From positions 1-23,870 of the forward strand of contig JAVBOP010000139.1 of NCBI GenBank assembly GCA_031550405.1: a DNA stretch of 23,870 nucleotides, read 5' to 3'. The translations under genes and the position numbers were made by a program. Source of the stretch: JAVBOP01 sp031550405. GTDB lineage: Bacteria > Bacteroidota > Ignavibacteria > Kapaibacteriales > UBA2268. The notes beneath the pieces were generated by a model. It did no database searches. It had not been told where the DNA came from and saw only the letters and a list, made by a program, of their open reading frames with translations. Of the stretch, positions 1 through 8,600 are shown piece after piece (position 1 is the first letter of the stretch; every line of letters begins with the position of its first letter).

Positions 1-369
<369 letters not shown>

Positions 370-488
370 ATATGGAAGTTTGTTTTTCCTGTTTGTTATT
401 GTTTTACTCAAGTATCGAAAATTGACTAAGTTTATCACTATGTGATTGTTTGTCGTTTCTTATTTTTAGCTATTTGCTATATACTTCC

Positions 489-504
489 TATTTTCAAAGA
501 ACTG
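489..504 (-). promoter_or_regulatory. boxA-like element in the 16S leader
   Basis: On the minus strand the leader reads CAGTTCTTTGAAAATA about 120 nt before the 16S 5' end. This resembles the TTCTTTGA-type boxA that Nus factors recognise for rRNA antitermination in Bacteroidota. A short hairpin (CCTT-GAAA-AAGG) lies just upstream. The position between the proximal promoter and the gene fits; the assignment rests on motif resemblance alone. Confidence 0.45.
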
Positions 505-554
505 CCTTTTTCAAGGTCTTTAAATCTTCTTTTTGTTTTTCACAAAAACTTGGG

Positions 555-601
555 TTACAAAATTACGAACTTTTTTTATTCTGTGCAAATCTTTTTTTCA
601 A
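555..601. repeat. 47-bp perfect direct repeat, copy 1
   Basis: Positions 555-601 and 686-732 are identical over 47 bp in the same orientation. Each copy contains a complete promoter on the minus strand. The 84 bp between the copies (602-685) is not repeated. Confidence 0.95.
558..589 (-). promoter_or_regulatory. rRNA promoter, proximal copy
   Basis: Minus strand: -33 TTTG (586-589), 20-bp spacer, -7 TAATTTTG (558-565). This matches the Bacteroidota housekeeping sigma consensus TTTG / TAnnTTTG. Expected start near 550, giving a leader of about 180 nt before 16S. It lies inside the 47-bp repeat copy at 555-601, with an A-rich upstream stretch that could act as an UP-like element. Confidence 0.75.
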
Positions 602-685
602 AATTCGCTTTTTTTATTTTTTCACCGATTCTTCAACCAGCGTCAGTCGTCAATTCCATAATCTCAATGTGCGTCAAAAACAAGA

Positions 686-732
686 TTACAAAATTACGAA
701 CTTTTTTTATTCTGTGCAAATCTTTTTTTCAA
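686..732. repeat. 47-bp perfect direct repeat, copy 2
   Basis: Second, upstream copy of the repeat at 555-601, offset by 131 bp. Similarity ends sharply at both ends apart from a loosely similar A-rich flank on the low-coordinate side. Confidence 0.95.
689..720 (-). promoter_or_regulatory. rRNA promoter, distal copy
   Basis: Minus strand: -33 TTTG (717-720), 20-bp spacer, -7 TAATTTTG (689-696), identical to the proximal promoter because both lie in the same 47-bp repeat, 131 bp apart. Tandem rRNA promoters are common in bacteria; here they are literal duplicates. Confidence 0.72.
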
Positions 733-780
733 TTTCACAAAAAATAAGTAATAATAAATTTGCATTCGTCCGTAATTTAA

Positions 781-818
781 TAAAAAATTCTTGCTGATTA
801 ATGGGCAAGAATTCTTTT
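781..818 (-). terminator. Rho-independent terminator after the porin gene
   Basis: A 9-bp perfect stem (AATTCTTGC, 786-794, with GCAAGAATT, 805-813) around a 10-nt loop is followed on the minus strand by a T run (787-782). It lies 31 bp beyond the porin stop codon and insulates the envelope genes from the rRNA promoters. A shorter T run on the other side (815-818) could give weak bidirectional activity. Confidence 0.8.
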
Positions 819-848
819 AATATTAATTAAACATGCAACTTAACTCAT

Positions 849-2078
849 CTAAAATTTATACTGCAGCCTTAAAGTCAATAAATTTGCCGATGGCATTTCT
901 GAAAAATTATCCGTTGTTTGGCGGAAATTCATATCATACCAAAGCGAAATTCTAATATTTTTAAACGAATAATTGTGAATACCATATCCCAATGTACTAA
1001 CAGCTAAATCTTTAGTAGAATTGATATTTTCTTCTTCAATTTTGGAATTTGGATTATAATAATCATATTTACCAGCAATTTCCCAATCAGATGCAATTGG
1101 TTTTACCAACATTAAATAATATCCATTAAATTTTGTTAATCTAATGGGCGCTATTGTTGCAGCATTTGCAGCACTTTCTTCATAAATATTGTTTCCCATC
1201 AAATATTCAGCAAAAAATTTCAAACCACCCAAAATTTTTGAAGAATATTGGAATTCCGCTCCAAACCAACTGCGTGATAATTTATCACCAACAATGTAAC
1301 TTGTCGAATCAATGATTTTATTATTATTTTCCGAAAAAATAACTTGATTTGTATTTGCCTCAGCATTACCTATTCGGCAATTCACGCCAAAATTAATTTT
1401 AGTATCATGAGGCTTAAATGATATTTTTTTGGTTAATCTTGCCATAAAATAAAAAGGCTCATATCTGTAATTCGGTATCAATTGCTTGCTAAACCCTTGA
1501 TAAGTGTTATTAAATCCAGCAAGCTGCAGGTTAAAGAAATTATTTGGATTAATTGTAAACATTGCTCCCAAATCTCTTTCACCGGGATATAATGCTCGAA
1601 TCACATTGGAGCGCTCTAAAGATTCAATCTGGTTTGCAGAATATTCTACTTCAAAATCAGGTCGATTAAACAAGCCGACATTCAATGAAACAGCTTTTGC
1701 CCACGGATCAGTTACTTTTAAATATGCTTCTTTAACGCTTACTCCCGACGGCAGAAAATCGGTTTGAATAACCATCTGCGTCAATTCAGTCGAATAATCC
1801 AATTTCAATATCGCACGCCTTATTTGAAATTGATTATTAATATTTTCATTTGGCATATATGGCGAAGCTCCAAACCCGGTAACAGATTCTGAATGCTGAT
1901 ATTGAGCCTGCACATAGCCGCTGATTTTCAGATTTTTCAAATATGAAATACTATTTAATATCGATGAAATATTATTAGTATCAGATTTCGCATCCGTTTG
2001 CGCATTCATAGCTGCATGATTTAACAACAAGATAAAACTGGCGCATACAATCGTGCATATTTTTTTTGACAGATTCAT
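849..2078 (-). CDS. Phosphate-selective porin O/P family outer-membrane protein
   Basis: The product has the pattern of the OprO/OprP porin family: after a signal peptide, a strand beginning with ISGYVQAQYQ, then an 'RRAILKLDY' strand and an 'SLNVGLFNRPDFEVEYSAN' segment close to the family's 'G..K.PFG.E...S' landmark, ending in a C-terminal strand with a terminal Phe (LRLQYKF) suitable for BAM recognition. It should form a 16-strand-type barrel in the outer membrane; the substrate cannot be told and need not be phosphate. The frame is open back to an ATG at 2201, but I prefer the ATG at 2078: it is preceded by GGAGAG, and it starts directly with MNLSKK and a hydrophobic signal sequence ending near NAQ, giving 409 residues. 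It is the last gene of the envelope locus, 124 bp after the acyltransferase. Confidence 0.8.
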   Translation of the reverse strand: MNLSKKICTIVCASFILLLNHAAMNAQTDAKSDTNNISSILNSISYLKNLKISGYVQAQYQHSESVTGFGASPYMPNENINNQFQIRRAILKLDYSTELTQMVIQTDFLPSGVSVKEAYLKVTDPWAKAVSLNVGLFNRPDFEVEYSANQIESLERSNVIRALYPGERDLGAMFTINPNNFFNLQLAGFNNTYQGFSKQLIPNYRYEPFYFMARLTKKISFKPHDTKINFGVNCRIGNAEANTNQVIFSENNNKIIDSTSYIVGDKLSRSWFGAEFQYSSKILGGLKFFAEYLMGNNIYEESAANAATIAPIRLTKFNGYYLMLVKPIASDWEIAGKYDYYNPNSKIEEENINSTKDLAVSTLGYGIHNYSFKNIRISLWYDMNFRQTTDNFSEMPSANLLTLRLQYKF

Positions 2079-2202
2079 TTTTCTTCTCTCCAAATAAAAA
2101 TTTTTAAGGATATAATCACGAATATGAGGTGTAAATATTGCAGGCACAGTGCAACGAACAACAATGTTATTTGATAAAACAATATTTATAGATAAATTCA
2201 TT

Positions 2203-3090
2203 TTATTTTTTGCGGTGCTTCCAGCGACGATGCATCCATGCCCAAAGTTCCGGTCTTTGTTTTATCATATCTTCAAGAACTTTGACATGGCGATGGGTAA
2301 GCTCTAAGACACCTGACTTGTTGTTTTTCAAGTCAGAATAATTGATTTTTTTTAATTTTACGCTGTACGTTCCATCTGCCAATCTAACGGAAAAGCCCAT
2401 AATTATGGGAATGTGAAAGCGCAATGCCAACTCAGCAACCACTTTATAAGTCGAAGCTGGACGATTGAAAAAATTAATAAATAAATCTTTATCTTCTGTC
2501 GCAGCCTGATCAACGAGCAAGGCTATAGCTTCGCCTTTCGTAATCACAGAAATTATAGTTCGAGCAGCCGAATACATTGAAACAATTTTGTTTCCCCGCG
2601 AAGTTCTGTAACTGTTTAACACTGCGTCAGCAAATGAATTGCTCTGCGGCTTGACAATAATTGTAGCTGGAATATTGGTAAAAGCTCCAACCGAATATGC
2701 CAAAAGCTCCCAATTTCCATAATGTCCTGACAAAAACATAACGCCATTTCCTTCGGCATAAGTATCATTTATCAGTTCAATATTCTCATATTTAATTATC
2801 TTATGCAATTCAGCATCTGTAAATTTTTTCATTGCGAGCAGCTCCAAAAATGTAATTCCCAAATTTTGGAAAGACCCTTTTGCAATTTTTTGCAATTCGC
2901 TGCGGGACAAATCAGGAAAGGCGTAAGTAAGATTTTCTAACGCTTGAAGTCTGCGTTTTTTCAAGATAAAATAAGAGAATGTTCCAATACATTCTCCCAG
3001 CTTATCTCGCATTTTTATGGACAATATTTTAGAAAATAATCCGAAAATTAAGAATAATATAGTAGTAGCTGCATCTATTATTTTCTTCAT
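2203..3090 (-). CDS. LpxL/HtrB-type lipid A biosynthesis acyltransferase
   Basis: A 295-residue protein of the LpxL/HtrB/MsbB lysophospholipid acyltransferase family, which adds secondary acyl chains to lipid A at the inner membrane. It has an N-terminal hydrophobic segment (about residues 8-25), the family motif HX4E as HYGNWE at residues 123-128, a downstream 'LLVDQAA' segment and the typical C-terminal 'QRPELWAWMHRRWK'. Length is close to the usual 290-310. It begins 16 bp after the GWxTD gene, so the two are very likely cotranscribed. Family membership is clear; which acyl chain and which position on lipid A is not visible. Confidence 0.92.
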   Translation of the reverse strand: MKKIIDAATTILFLIFGLFSKILSIKMRDKLGECIGTFSYFILKKRRLQALENLTYAFPDLSRSELQKIAKGSFQNLGITFLELLAMKKFTDAELHKIIKYENIELINDTYAEGNGVMFLSGHYGNWELLAYSVGAFTNIPATIIVKPQSNSFADAVLNSYRTSRGNKIVSMYSAARTIISVITKGEAIALLVDQAATEDKDLFINFFNRPASTYKVVAELALRFHIPIIMGFSVRLADGTYSVKLKKINYSDLKNNKSGVLELTHRHVKVLEDMIKQRPELWAWMHRRWKHRKK

Positions 3091-3106
3091 GATTCTAAAA
3101 TCGGGG

Positions 3107-4498
3107 TTATTCTGTTGTCGTTGTTCGGTTGGTAACTATGTTATACCAGTTGTCATTTCTCGCATAACCATAGGCTGTTGAATGCACTAAGATATAATTT
3201 CCCATGCCGAAAGTATCCACAAAATAAAACTCGCCGCCACCGCCAACGCCGCTGCTATAATACCATTCTTCGTAAGCTTTTGTATCTGGAGTTGCAAAAT
3301 GCTGTTCTCTTTGATCAGGCTCGCCAAATTTTACATATATTTTTCCTCTATCGCTTTTCCAGCCATTAGCTTCGGTTCCATAGCTGAAATATGTTTTTAC
3401 ATAATCTATTCGGCGTCTAAATTCAAATAGTTCTGGATTAAAAGGAGAAGTCTGGTCAGGATTTCGCGTGAACCAAAATATATACAAAAAACGTTGTTTT
3501 GCTTTCAAATCCGTCAATTTTTTCCAAGATTGTAGTTCAGATTTATTTGCAACCAAAGTGAACATTTCAAATTCTCTATCTGCCTTTTCCTCGCCATACG
3601 TTGCAAATTCGCTCATCTCAAACGCTTCGTCTTCTGTATAATACGATTTTTTTTCAATTTCAACATTGGTATTTATTAAAAAAAATTTATTTTTTTTCGA
3701 GATATTGTGCTTTTTATCCTTGGAAGAAATATTAATTTCCACATAATAAACTCCGCTCGAATAAATATCTAATGGTATCGAAATGGTTTCCACAATTGCA
3801 TCGGCAACGATTTTTTTTGTCTTTTCATATTCAAGCACAGGATTGTTAATTGCATCATATATAACATACTTAATGTCAATTTCACTTGATAGAATCCGTT
3901 TTGCGTTATAAATTTCACAATACAAATGCAAAGTGGGACGCTCGTTCGAAATTTCTCGAATCGGATTAGGATAAACATAATATTGATTTTTATAAAATAA
4001 TTCAGGGTATGTTTCATTCGATGTTTTAGGAATGATATTATTCGCTATTTGCAAATCACTTACATATAACTTATTGCTATCAATAGAGTTAACAAAAATA
4101 TCAAATTCCGAGTCGTGTTGATTTTTAGCATTGTAAACATCGACAGCTTCGAATTTAGCATGATATTGCCCTGCTTCAAGATATATTTTTTGAATGCCAT
4201 AAAAATCTTGCGGCTTATTCCCATTTTTATTTTCCAACTTATACGGCGCTTCCCAGACAATTTCGTCAATTGGCTGACTGCCTTTGCTAATTGATAATTT
4301 AAACTTGATATTACCAACATACATTCCATCAGCATCCAACTTTGCAGTATAAGAATTGTCTGGGTATGTATAATAAAATTCGATTAATTTTTTTTCATTA
4401 TCCCTGTGAAATGTCGCAAAATCGTAATGTATCTTAAGTTCTGCATTGGTATTATATTGCCAAAGAACGAAAGCAATAATGAGGATTATTTTTTTCAT
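3107..4498 (-). CDS. GWxTD domain-containing secreted protein
   Basis: A 463-residue protein with an N-terminal signal peptide (MKKIILIIAFVLW...NTNA) and a C-terminal GWxTD domain: after a helical stretch 'LKAKQRFLYIFWFTRNPDQ' come 'RRIDYVKTYFSYG', 'GWKSDRGKIYVKFGEPDQ' and 'YEEWYY', the usual order in this domain family. The name motif here reads GWKSD, with Ser for Thr. The preceding ~300 residues look like beta-rich domains. GWxTD proteins are known mainly from Ignavibacteria, Kapabacteria and relatives, and their function is not established. The frame extends upstream to 4537, but that start would lie inside the terminator hairpin at 4521-4550; the ATG at 4498 begins directly with a signal peptide and is preferred. 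Gap to the acyltransferase is 16 bp. Confidence 0.85.
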   Translation of the reverse strand: MKKIILIIAFVLWQYNTNAELKIHYDFATFHRDNEKKLIEFYYTYPDNSYTAKLDADGMYVGNIKFKLSISKGSQPIDEIVWEAPYKLENKNGNKPQDFYGIQKIYLEAGQYHAKFEAVDVYNAKNQHDSEFDIFVNSIDSNKLYVSDLQIANNIIPKTSNETYPELFYKNQYYVYPNPIREISNERPTLHLYCEIYNAKRILSSEIDIKYVIYDAINNPVLEYEKTKKIVADAIVETISIPLDIYSSGVYYVEINISSKDKKHNISKKNKFFLINTNVEIEKKSYYTEDEAFEMSEFATYGEEKADREFEMFTLVANKSELQSWKKLTDLKAKQRFLYIFWFTRNPDQTSPFNPELFEFRRRIDYVKTYFSYGTEANGWKSDRGKIYVKFGEPDQREQHFATPDTKAYEEWYYSSGVGGGGEFYFVDTFGMGNYILVHSTAYGYARNDNWYNIVTNRTTTTE

Positions 4499-4520
4499 TT
4501 TCAAAAATACGAAATAATTT

Positions 4521-4550
4521 AAAAAAAAAGCTATCAAAAACTTGATAGCT
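4521..4550 (-). terminator. Rho-independent terminator after the PorV-like gene
   Basis: A perfect 9-bp stem (AGCTATCAA, 4529-4537; TTGATAGCT, 4542-4550) with a 4-nt loop is followed on the minus strand by nine T. It lies 24 bp after the stop of the PorV-like gene and 22 bp before the GWxTD start codon, so it should separate, at least partly, the receptor part of the locus from the GWxTD-acyltransferase-porin part. Confidence 0.88.
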
Positions 4551-4574
4551 CTAATCTTAATTGCGAAATAATTA

Positions 4575-5630
4575 TTATTTGCCTAAATCAACGCTAACAG
4601 ATAATCTGTTCACCATTCCAAAATCTGACGTTGGTGAAATTGAATAATCAATTATTCCACCAAAGCTTCCAGTAAGGTATTTAACTCCTATACCGGCGCC
4701 AAATCCGAATACATCATGTCCAAATTTATAACCTGCGCGCACTGACAAAATATTATTCCATACGTACTCGGCACCAATGCTGTACTGTTCAGGCGAATCT
4801 GAAAATGTTGTAAAATCAAAAGCTGCAACAACATTATGCTGTTCATATTTATAAATATCGGCTGCAACACCGGCTCTAAAACCGATAGGAATAGTAAAAT
4901 TAGCAGGCGTTAATGAAGCATCTACATCTGTTGCAAATGCAGGTGGATATAATTTTTTGGTGGTATTTAAATCTCTACCTGAGTAAGTTAATTCAGTACT
5001 CAACCCGTGCAAAGACACACCCAGTGTAATACCCTGTATTCCAGTTCTATATTTAGTACCAACATCAAATACAACTCCGCCTGCACTCATATCAGATATT
5101 TTACTGTCTATATAGCGAGCTGTAACACCAAATGTAAACTGGTCTGTAAGATAGCCTGCAAGGGTCAAGCCAATAGCCATATCGCTTGCTCTAAATGTTG
5201 TGCCAGTTCCCTGTGGTTTTTCCAGAGTTGTATATTCCATATCCCCGCTGCTAAAGCTTGTATAATGCACAGCTATAGCAAAGTTTTCTCCTATAGGTGT
5301 TCCTGCAGAAGCAAAATCATGAGAGAATCCGCCTATCCAGTCTGTATAATCAAATGTAGCAGATATAGACGGCAATTCAGCTATCCCAGCTGGATTCCAA
5401 TATACTGATGATAAATCATTAGTGATAGCAGATACGCAACCTGCCATACCATTCCCGCGTGCTCCGTGGGCTATTTTTAAAAACTGTCCGCCTGTTAATC
5501 CAATTTTCGCTGTTGCGTCGCCTGTTGTTGAAGACTGCATATAATCATAACTTTCAGCATTTGCAATAACAGTAAACAAAGACAATCCTAAAACTATTGA
5601 TAATATTTTTTTCATTTTATATTTTTCCAT
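4575..5630 (-). CDS. PorV/PorQ family (FadL-like) outer-membrane protein
   Basis: A 351-residue protein with a signal peptide (MKKILSIVLGLSLFTVIANA) and the PorV/PorQ (UPF0164) N-terminal signature: 'GGQFLKIAHGARGNGMAGC' followed by 'NDLSSVYWNPAGIAEL', then repeated amphipathic strands with 'YTDWIGGFSHDFAS'. In type IX secretion PorV is the outer-membrane barrel that ferries cargo from the translocon to the cell-surface attachment complex; paralogues of this family are common in this phylum. Directly downstream of the 1626-residue putative cargo (64 bp gap), it could be a dedicated partner; this is inference. ATG at 5615 (residue 6) is an alternative start. A strong terminator follows. Whether this is the main PorV or a paralogue cannot be decided here. 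Confidence 0.85.
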   Translation of the reverse strand: MEKYKMKKILSIVLGLSLFTVIANAESYDYMQSSTTGDATAKIGLTGGQFLKIAHGARGNGMAGCVSAITNDLSSVYWNPAGIAELPSISATFDYTDWIGGFSHDFASAGTPIGENFAIAVHYTSFSSGDMEYTTLEKPQGTGTTFRASDMAIGLTLAGYLTDQFTFGVTARYIDSKISDMSAGGVVFDVGTKYRTGIQGITLGVSLHGLSTELTYSGRDLNTTKKLYPPAFATDVDASLTPANFTIPIGFRAGVAADIYKYEQHNVVAAFDFTTFSDSPEQYSIGAEYVWNNILSVRAGYKFGHDVFGFGAGIGVKYLTGSFGGIIDYSISPTSDFGMVNRLSVSVDLGK

Positions 5631-5646
5631 TATTTGTGATTTAAAT

Positions 5647-5682
5647 AACAGCGGAAGAGAGCAGCACCCTCTTGCCGCTGTT
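5647..5682. other. Long intergenic hairpin between the 1626-residue gene and the PorV-like gene
   Basis: AACAGCGGAAGAG (5647-5659) pairs with CTCTTGCCGCTGTT (5669-5682) as 13 bp with one bulged G. The long T run (5681-5692) is on the plus-strand side, where no gene ends; on the transcribed minus strand the hairpin is preceded by A-rich sequence and followed only by ATTTAAAT. It is therefore a poor terminator for the upstream gene and could instead be an mRNA stability or partial-attenuation hairpin. Confidence 0.6.
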
Positions 5683-5694
5683 TTGTTTTTTTTA

Positions 5695-8600
5695 TTAATC
5701 TATAATTCTAAATCCACCTACAACAATAGCGAATTGTTTGGTTGTAACAGCGCCATCCGGAGTTTTTATCATAGCAACAAGAGTTTGACTTTCTACCCTT
5801 TGTCCATTATTTGTAAGTAAATCCCATATATCAACTCCAAATTTCGGAGCAGCATTTGTGACTTCATCATACTCAATGGTTTTTACCAGATCTCCAGCTG
5901 CACTATAAATTGTTATAGTACATTTTTCAGGCAATTTTGTGAAGTAAATTCGTGCATCGTAAGGAGACTTCTGTCCCTGATGTGAAATCACATAAGGATT
6001 AGGAACCACTTTTATACCATCAAGCTGTTGATCTGTATATTGCTGTGGATTAGTCTGGCTTACAACGAATTTGACTTTAGCGCCATTTTGTGGAAAGCCA
6101 AGAGTGCCACCAAATGTTGTAAATTTAATAACATCCCCAGCAGCAAAATCATTGCCATGAGTTACATCTTGAGGCTGTGGAACGGGCTCAACGTATGCTT
6201 TGTCTTTATCTCTGTGAGCACGCCCTAAATAATCTGCAATAAACTGGCAGCCGGCAATATTAAAGGTGTGTACAAAATCCAAGGTGTCTTTCCCATCATC
6301 GGAAATAGCTGTTAAATAATATTTTCCCTGTTTTCCTACATACTCTACAATATTTTGGTCATATTTCTCCAATAAATCTGCATCCCTTGCAGCTCCTTTT
6401 ACCCATGCACCGGCAAGAGCCCCAGGTGCTTTTCTACAGTTAATAAATGCCTGTGCATATAGGTTGAAGCTATACATCATATCTTCAGGCTTGTTTGGAT
6501 AGGTTGTATCCGCCATCATATTTAATGGTGATGGAACAGGCAAGTTCGGATATGAAAAGCCATTTATCACAACAGTTCCATCTGCATAAGGTTGAACAGG
6601 CAATTCAAGGTGTTTTATATCCATATTAGTAACAACATCTACAGAATCAACATCATCACGCTCTTCCGCAGCACGTTTGTAAGAAATCTTATTCGTTACT
6701 TTAGGTATTAAATACTTGACCTTAAATTTCTTCCCATCAGGCTCAGCATTCCACTGTATGAGCAACTCTTCCTCACCACCAGGCGTAAATTCTACTTCAT
6801 ATACACCTGGCCCATTATTAAACCTGCCATATATTGGTGCCCGGTAACTATAATCTATTGGTCCATCCGCATACCCATTGCCAACAATATTAAATCCAAC
6901 CTGCCTTGTGATTAATATTGCTCCGTCTGTTTTGGTATCACGCACATCGCCTAATGGCAATGGAGTTAGCACGGTAGTTGTATTTTTAGTATTGCCTGCA
7001 TCCGTTTTTTCTGCTAAATACGGACGGTATATACCTCCGAACTGTTTAACAGCAGAACGGAAATTCAGACCTAATGTGCCATAAGCTTCGGGCGCAAAAT
7101 TACTGTTATAGCAATATCCTGCAGTTTGGAAATCTCCTGTCGTAAATAAATTACTGAAAGTACAAATACTATCACTTGTCATCGTCCCGTATCTGTTCGT
7201 ATCGTTTGTTCCATCACTTCTTTTAGTGATTATTGCAGTATCTCCAAAGACACGGGATGCCGTATATTCTGTATATAACTCATTAAAATTAACATTACAG
7301 TTGCCAGGTTCTAATGACAATGTTCCATCGAATATGCTGGTACCTTTAGAAATATTGCTTAATTTCATATTGGTATAGTAAAGACCAATAGGAACACCTT
7401 TAGCGTTTTGGTCACTGCTGAACCTCGGCTCCACATACGAAGGAGATGCATTAAATTCAACTTCTATTGTATCTCCTGTAAATAACTGAGATGCTCTGTC
7501 AGGATCAATAGCATATAAATCGAAATCATATAAGCCCATCATCTTAGCTGTGTCAAGTTCAATAACATTAAACTCTAATTTATTGCCAACTCTTTCAGCA
7601 GCTGGATATGTCTCTGCAAAATTAGGCAAGCCCGGCAGACCTTCGTTTGTTTTTGAAGGAGAAGGTTTTGTAAAATCACCTTCGTCATAAGAAACAACCT
7701 TATAATAGTATTCTACATTATTAAACATTTGTTCTGTTTTGCCTATATCGTCATTGGTGGTTATAACCCCATCATGGTTATCATCTCCAATATCCACAAA
7801 AGTTCGCCCATTTGTAATCTTATTCATGTAAGGTTTGATGACTTCATCTTTCGCTTCCTGAGAACCATGAAAATCATAGAACGCATATTCACGTATCCAT
7901 CCTTTGGATATATAGCTGTATACAGAATCTCTAACTAATCTAAAATGCTCCATGCTCTTCAACATTTGGCTTTCTGGAAGCGGTACCATTGCTCGAATAG
8001 TATATGATCTATTATTCCCATCATAAAGCGTGTCGTACGTATCTAGTTGATATAGCGTATCTATCTTGATTTTCTGTACTATCGTTATAACAGTATCTTT
8101 ATCATCTTTGTTTTTTATTGTATCCAAGTAAGTCTTTGTTATCCACACAGCACCATTATTAATAGTATCAGCTTTTAATTCGTTATAACGGGTACGTGTA
8201 ATAGGAACTGTTTTGGAAGTATAGAACAATGGGTTAATCTGCGCTAATGACGGATTTAAATACAGTGTTCCAACTAATATGGAATCTACCAAATAATTAT
8301 GTTGCTCTTGATAATACAACACATCACTTCCAAAATTAACCCCAACCTGTTTAGCTACTTTATTATAGAAAACATTCCATGGAGTAGAAACACTTTGTTG
8401 GGAAGTATCAATACTGTTTATGACAGGCACTATTCTTTTACCATAAGTTTCATCAGTTAAGAAACCGGAAGCAACCAGTTTTGGCGTATACGCCTGCGCC
8501 CAAGCTGGAAGAGCAAGTGCAGTGTCTATAAATTCAGGCGGATACATGTTAAATCCTCTTGGTATTCTCATTACCCTGATAGCATTTAAATCTACTGAGT

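Noticed and set aside
442..797. Two overlapping plus-strand open frames of 101 and 115 codons
   Set aside because: They lie antisense over the rRNA leader and its two promoters, are Phe-rich because of T runs, and contain the 47-bp repeat; no coding signature.
4060..4335. 91-codon and nearby 82-codon minus-strand frames within the GWxTD gene
   Set aside because: Out-of-frame shadows of a gene with clear domain matches.
4502..4509. TATTTTTG on the minus strand as a -7 element for the GWxTD gene
   Set aside because: It lies only four bases before the ATG and the nearest TTTG is 25 bp upstream, so transcription would start at or past the start codon; possible only as a leaderless mRNA.
5007..5408. 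133-codon plus-strand frame opposite the PorV-like gene
   Set aside because: Antisense shadow of a well supported gene; Cys/Ser-rich content arises from the opposite strand.
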